Source: Patiria pectinifera
Lineage: Eukaryota > Echinodermata > Asteroidea > Valvatida > Asterinidae
Length of the DNA: 64,000 nt
Assembly (NCBI GenBank): GCA_029964075.1
Contig: CM057136.1
Span: 11,594,001-11,658,000, forward strand
Direction of reading: 5' to 3'
Shown: positions 61,058-64,000 of the stretch, in pieces
Layout: each line of letters starts with the position of its first letter
Numbering within the stretch: the first letter of the stretch is position 1
Position numbers and translations under genes: made by a program
The notes under the pieces: generated by a model
Database searches by the model: none
The model's input: only the letters and a program-made list of their open reading frames with translations
Told to the model about the DNA's origin: nothing

Positions 61058-62116
61058 AAAAGCAGCAGTGACCAGTCTCCTGTCAAAAATTCCCTGTCTC
61101 CTTCTAAACCACCCATCGCCATGGCAGAGAGTAAACAACAGCAGACGTCCACCAGTCCATACCTCCCTCTCCTCAGCAGGACACCAGAGGGCGCCCTCGT
61201 CCCCCAGAGCCTACCAGCCCAGGAGGAAGTGGATGGCTACGAAACTCCCCATGGCCTGTACAATCTCTTCAACGACGGTTTTCTTGTGCCATTCATCCAT
61301 TGCCACGAATACATGCTGATTCTGGATGCCCGCGAGCAAGAGCAATTCTCAGAATCCCACATCATGACTGCTAGGCACCACACGGCCATTGACACTGATT
61401 TTGACTGTCTGTTGGCCGCTGGCAAACTGAGGAAGCACACCCATATCGTGCTGTACGACGAACAGAGCAGTGCGACGGAAACAGGCCAGGTGTTGCAAAG
61501 CTTGGCCAGCCGGCTGCGGGAGGAGGAGCTAGACCCGGTTATTCTGATTGGGGGATTCCGAGCTTTTCACGCGGCGTATCCGTTTCTGTGCAATGACAGG
61601 CTGATCCGCAGTGAGCAGGAACGAGTTAACAAAATCCACACTTATCCTTCAGAGATCCTAGAGGGCGCCCTTTATCAGGGTAATGCTAGACACGCTAGCA
61701 GCCATGATATCATTAAGAATCTACGCATCACCCACATTGTCAACGTCACCACCGAGTGCAGTAATACCTTTGAGAGCGAGTGCAAATACCTGCAGCTGAA
61801 GTATGCCGATGAGCTCAGCTCCAACATGAAACACAGGCTGCAGTCTGCCGCGGACTTTGTTGCAGATGCTCTGCGCAACCAGGGCCGCGTTTTGATCCAC
61901 TGCGCGCAAGGGATCAGTCGCAGCTCCACGGTCACAGTGTCCTTTCTGATGAAGTATCGTGGCTGGAGTTTTGCAGATGCGTTGACCTTCTTGAAGAGCA
62001 AGCGTCCCAGGGCCAGGCCCAACAGAGCCTTCCTGATACAACTGGGCGATCTGGAGAGAGACTTGTTCGGGAAGAAGATCACTGATGTGGATGAGATCTG
62101 GATGAATTTGAGTTAA
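61058..62116 (+). CDS. STYXL1: STYXL1-like rhodanese/dual-specificity phosphatase, terminal exon
   Basis: The acceptor TTTTGCAG precedes 352 codons ending in TAA. The ATG at 61121 (CATCGCCATGG) is a strong alternative start giving 331 residues. Numbering below uses the 377-residue spliced form. Residues 26-85 are Ser/Pro/Gln-rich and probably disordered. A rhodanese-like domain spans about 92-200 (LILDAREQEQFSESH, then VILIGGFRAFHAAYP); Asp159 in VLYDEQSS replaces the rhodanese cysteine, so sulfur transfer is unlikely. A dual-specificity phosphatase domain spans about 221-360: NVTTECSN, candidate acid Asp276 in KYADELSS, the P-loop HCAQGISRS with Cys307 and Arg313, and PNRAFLIQL at about 346. 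This is the architecture of MK-STYX, whose mammalian form has FSTQGISR in place of HC and is catalytically dead but binds G3BP1 and PTPMT1. Here all P-loop residues are present, so phosphatase activity is plausible. GC content exceeds the flanks, as expected for coding DNA. Confidence 0.93.
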   Translation, partial: KSSSDQSPVKNSLSPSKPPIAMAESKQQQTSTSPYLPLLSRTPEGALVPQSLPAQEEVDGYETPHGLYNLFNDGFLVPFIHCHEYMLILDAREQEQFSESHIMTARHHTAIDTDFDCLLAAGKLRKHTHIVLYDEQSSATETGQVLQSLASRLREEELDPVILIGGFRAFHAAYPFLCNDRLIRSEQERVNKIHTYPSEILEGALYQGNARHASSHDIIKNLRITHIVNVTTECSNTFESECKYLQLKYADELSSNMKHRLQSAADFVADALRNQGRVLIHCAQGISRSSTVTVSFLMKYRGWSFADALTFLKSKRPRARPNRAFLIQLGDLERDLFGKKITDVDEIWMNLS

Positions 62117-62690
62117 AGAACCCAGGAAAAAGGAGTGGAATAGACCGATCCATCAGCCCCATGTTTTTTTTACCAGTCACAACCACGAGTAATGGCGAAG
62201 TGTGCACATGTGTCCAACATGCGTGCACGTGATGTGCATGTGATGTGCATGTGATGTGCATGTCTGGAACATGCGGTGTGGTATTGAAAGGGTGCGCATG
62301 TTGTTAACCACATGCGCAGCCGGCGGGGCCTAACGGATCGGTCTGTTGTACAGTATATGTACATGTATGTAATTCGTTGCAAGTCAGTACTAGCCAATCA
62401 CAAGTCATCCGGCTCAAGTCGAGTAAAGAGCTGTTCAAGTGCACTGTGCAAAGGCCAACTTTTGTTAATGGTCAGCCCTGTTACTTGTGGCCTGCCTCTT
62501 GATTGTTTTGAGATTGACTTGTGATTGATGTGACTTCAACTCTAGGAGACAGTATCAATTATTTAGGGTTAAGTGTGGTCAATTTTTTGTTCTTCTTTTT
62601 AAGACTGAGGGCAAAGCTATGAACCACTTCACGTTTTGTTTATACAGCTTCTATATTACATTAAAGATTTTTTAAAATCATTTTGGATTA
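62117..62690 (+). other. Probable 3' UTR of the STYXL1-like gene
   Basis: Non-coding after the stop. It includes three tandem GATGTGCATGT units at about 62230-62262 and GTGCGC-rich sequence. ATTAAA at 62660-62665 is the first good polyadenylation signal, followed by T-rich sequence. Confidence 0.45.
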
Positions 62691-63299
62691 ATTTTTAAAA
62701 AAGTGGGTTATGACATAGATTGGTCTACACAAAAAACAAAACACATTTCCTCTTGTACATGTAGTTACTTGTCATGCTTGTAGTTCATCAACAGGTTTCA
62801 AATTTACTAACACAGGATGTTGGAATATGACATGAACAAGCCTGAGAGTTTGACTGACAATGAGCCTGATCAATGTTATAGAGTGTGTTATATGAGTTTA
62901 GATGGCCAGTTTGCTGATATACACGTGTACTTTGTGAACTAATCGTTTCTTTCCATAACTAAGGGACTATAGTGTCTTTTTTGTGTAATACTGCACATGT
63001 TTCAATCTTAACAGTATTATTGTTGATTGCAATCGACATGCTAATGCCTACATGTACATGCACATGTAAATACATTTACATTTACATGTACATCATTTAA
63101 CATTTTATTATGTAGCTTTGTATATATATTGTAGTACTCTTGCTTTGAAAATACAAAAATCACACGAGCCATAGTTTGAATCACACCCAGACTGACATCA
63201 GGATTGGGTCTGAAGTCCCTTCCTGATTTTATGGGTTCTCCACGTTAACATTTAATCAGGGAATTTCGTCTCTGAAGTTAGCACTTGTCCTCTCCATAT
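62691..63299. other. Non-coding stretch
   Basis: Downstream AT-rich sequence with ACATGTACATG runs near 63050-63095. No gene recognised. Confidence 0.45.
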
Positions 63300-63389
63300 A
63301 TATTTTTTTTTTAGCTTTAGAGTTGCAGTACCTTTGTAGGCACCTATTGAAAACATTGCTTCATCACAAGTAAGGAAGGAACAAAGAGC

Positions 63390-63890
63390 CCATTATTGAT
63401 GTACAAACTATGTGTAACTAGCCTCAACCATCTAGTTTAGTTTTAAACCAGTATATATTTAAATTGAAATATTTTACTGATACATGTATATTTCTTTATC
63501 GTTTGCAACAGTTATATAAAACATGTGCCCTTTTAGCTTCTCAGACCTTCAGATACAAACTAGCATCAACCATCCACTTTCAACCCCCCCCCCATGCTGT
63601 ACAGTGTACATATTTCTATTCGAATATAGTACTAATATACTTTTCCCCATATATTTGCTTTATAGTTTGCAACAGTGCTATAACATGTGCTCAAACTAAC
63701 CTCCACTATAAGCCACTTTCAAACCGTCCTTCATGCTGTACATTGTACTTATGTCAATTAAAATATTTTTAACATAATAGTTTTGTAAATTTAATTTTTG
63801 CTTTATAGTTTGCAACAGTGTGTGTGCTCTTTTAGCCTCCCAGAACAAAGTACATTCTATGTTAGGTACAAAATATATTTCAATCATTAA
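63390..63890. repeat. Degenerate tandem repeat, about 143-164-bp unit
   Basis: TTTATnGTTTGCAACAGT starts copies near 63501, 63665 and 63808. Each is followed by ACATGTGCnC, a TAGCnTC-like block, CCACTTTCAA and CATGCTGTACAnTGTAC. A partial earlier copy starts near 63390. It is non-coding. Confidence 0.6.
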
Positions 63891-64000
63891 TTTAAAGGCA
63901 TAGACTATATATATATATATTTTTATTTGCTGATGTGCTATTAATAGTGGGGTAGATAGGGAAAAATTTTAGGGGAATTGTGCCTTTGATGATACAAGCA
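63891..64000. other. AT microsatellite and window end
   Basis: A (TA)n run lies near 63907-63920. Nothing else seen. Confidence 0.4.

Noticed and set aside
61052-61120. Using the start of the open frame at 61052 as the translation start
   Set aside because: It is a TTG codon inside the splice acceptor TTTTGCAG; the real choices are the spliced upstream ATG at 59772 or the ATG at 61121.
61675-62082. Minus-strand ORF of 135 codons opposite the phosphatase domain
   Set aside because: It is a shadow of the STYXL1-like coding sequence, whose + strand frame carries the recognised domains.

Overview
The window reads as genomic DNA of a marine invertebrate animal. It is AT-rich, gene-poor and intron-bearing, with long homopolymer runs, scattered ACATGTA/GTACATGTAC/ACCGGT palindromes, many short inverted-repeat transposons and decayed non-LTR retrotransposons. 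The one confident gene is a STYXL1-type (MK-STYX-like) rhodanese plus dual-specificity-phosphatase protein, which fits a metazoan. An echinoderm or another invertebrate deuterostome is my best guess from the style of the repeats; nothing in the sequence proves it.

Layout. (1) 1-30.7 kb holds no convincing gene. It contains degenerate tandem repeats (2.5-3.1, 13.1-13.8, 24.4-24.6 kb), small inverted-repeat elements (5.1, 9.9, 17.0, 21.4, 27.3 kb), the 3' end of a CR1/L2-like retrotransposon (27.5-28.0 kb) and a very large palindrome with about 430-bp arms (28.5-29.4 kb) followed directly by a second palindrome. (2) 30.7-30.9 kb is the frameshifted 3' end of an RTE-like retrotransposon. (3) 31.0-54.3 kb, over a third of the window, is one tandem satellite array of about 100 copies of a 228-229-bp non-coding unit. 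(4) 54.3-56.2 kb is a nested mobile-element insertion into the right edge of the array, carrying an ACTTG-rich 32-bp minisatellite; one diverged satellite unit remains beyond it at 56.2-56.4 kb. (5) 57.0-58.0 kb is a DNA transposon with long terminal inverted repeats and a small helix-turn-helix ORF. (6) 59.7-62.7 kb is the STYXL1-like gene on the + strand: a short first coding exon, a 1.2-kb intron and a large terminal exon. (7) The right end holds another degenerate tandem repeat.

Main points of interest. The STYXL1 homologue keeps an intact HC-X5-R phosphatase signature, whereas the mammalian protein is a pseudophosphatase. Its predicted first exon creates an N-terminus (MGSTCTKKK) that fits N-myristoylation. 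The satellite array shows concerted evolution: homogeneous interior, diverged edge units that share ancestral-looking variants, and a repeated block of variant units. The 28.5-kb palindrome would form a long hairpin if transcribed. I see no operon-like or multi-gene system, so apart from the two STYXL1 exons there is no functional interplay of genes to describe.
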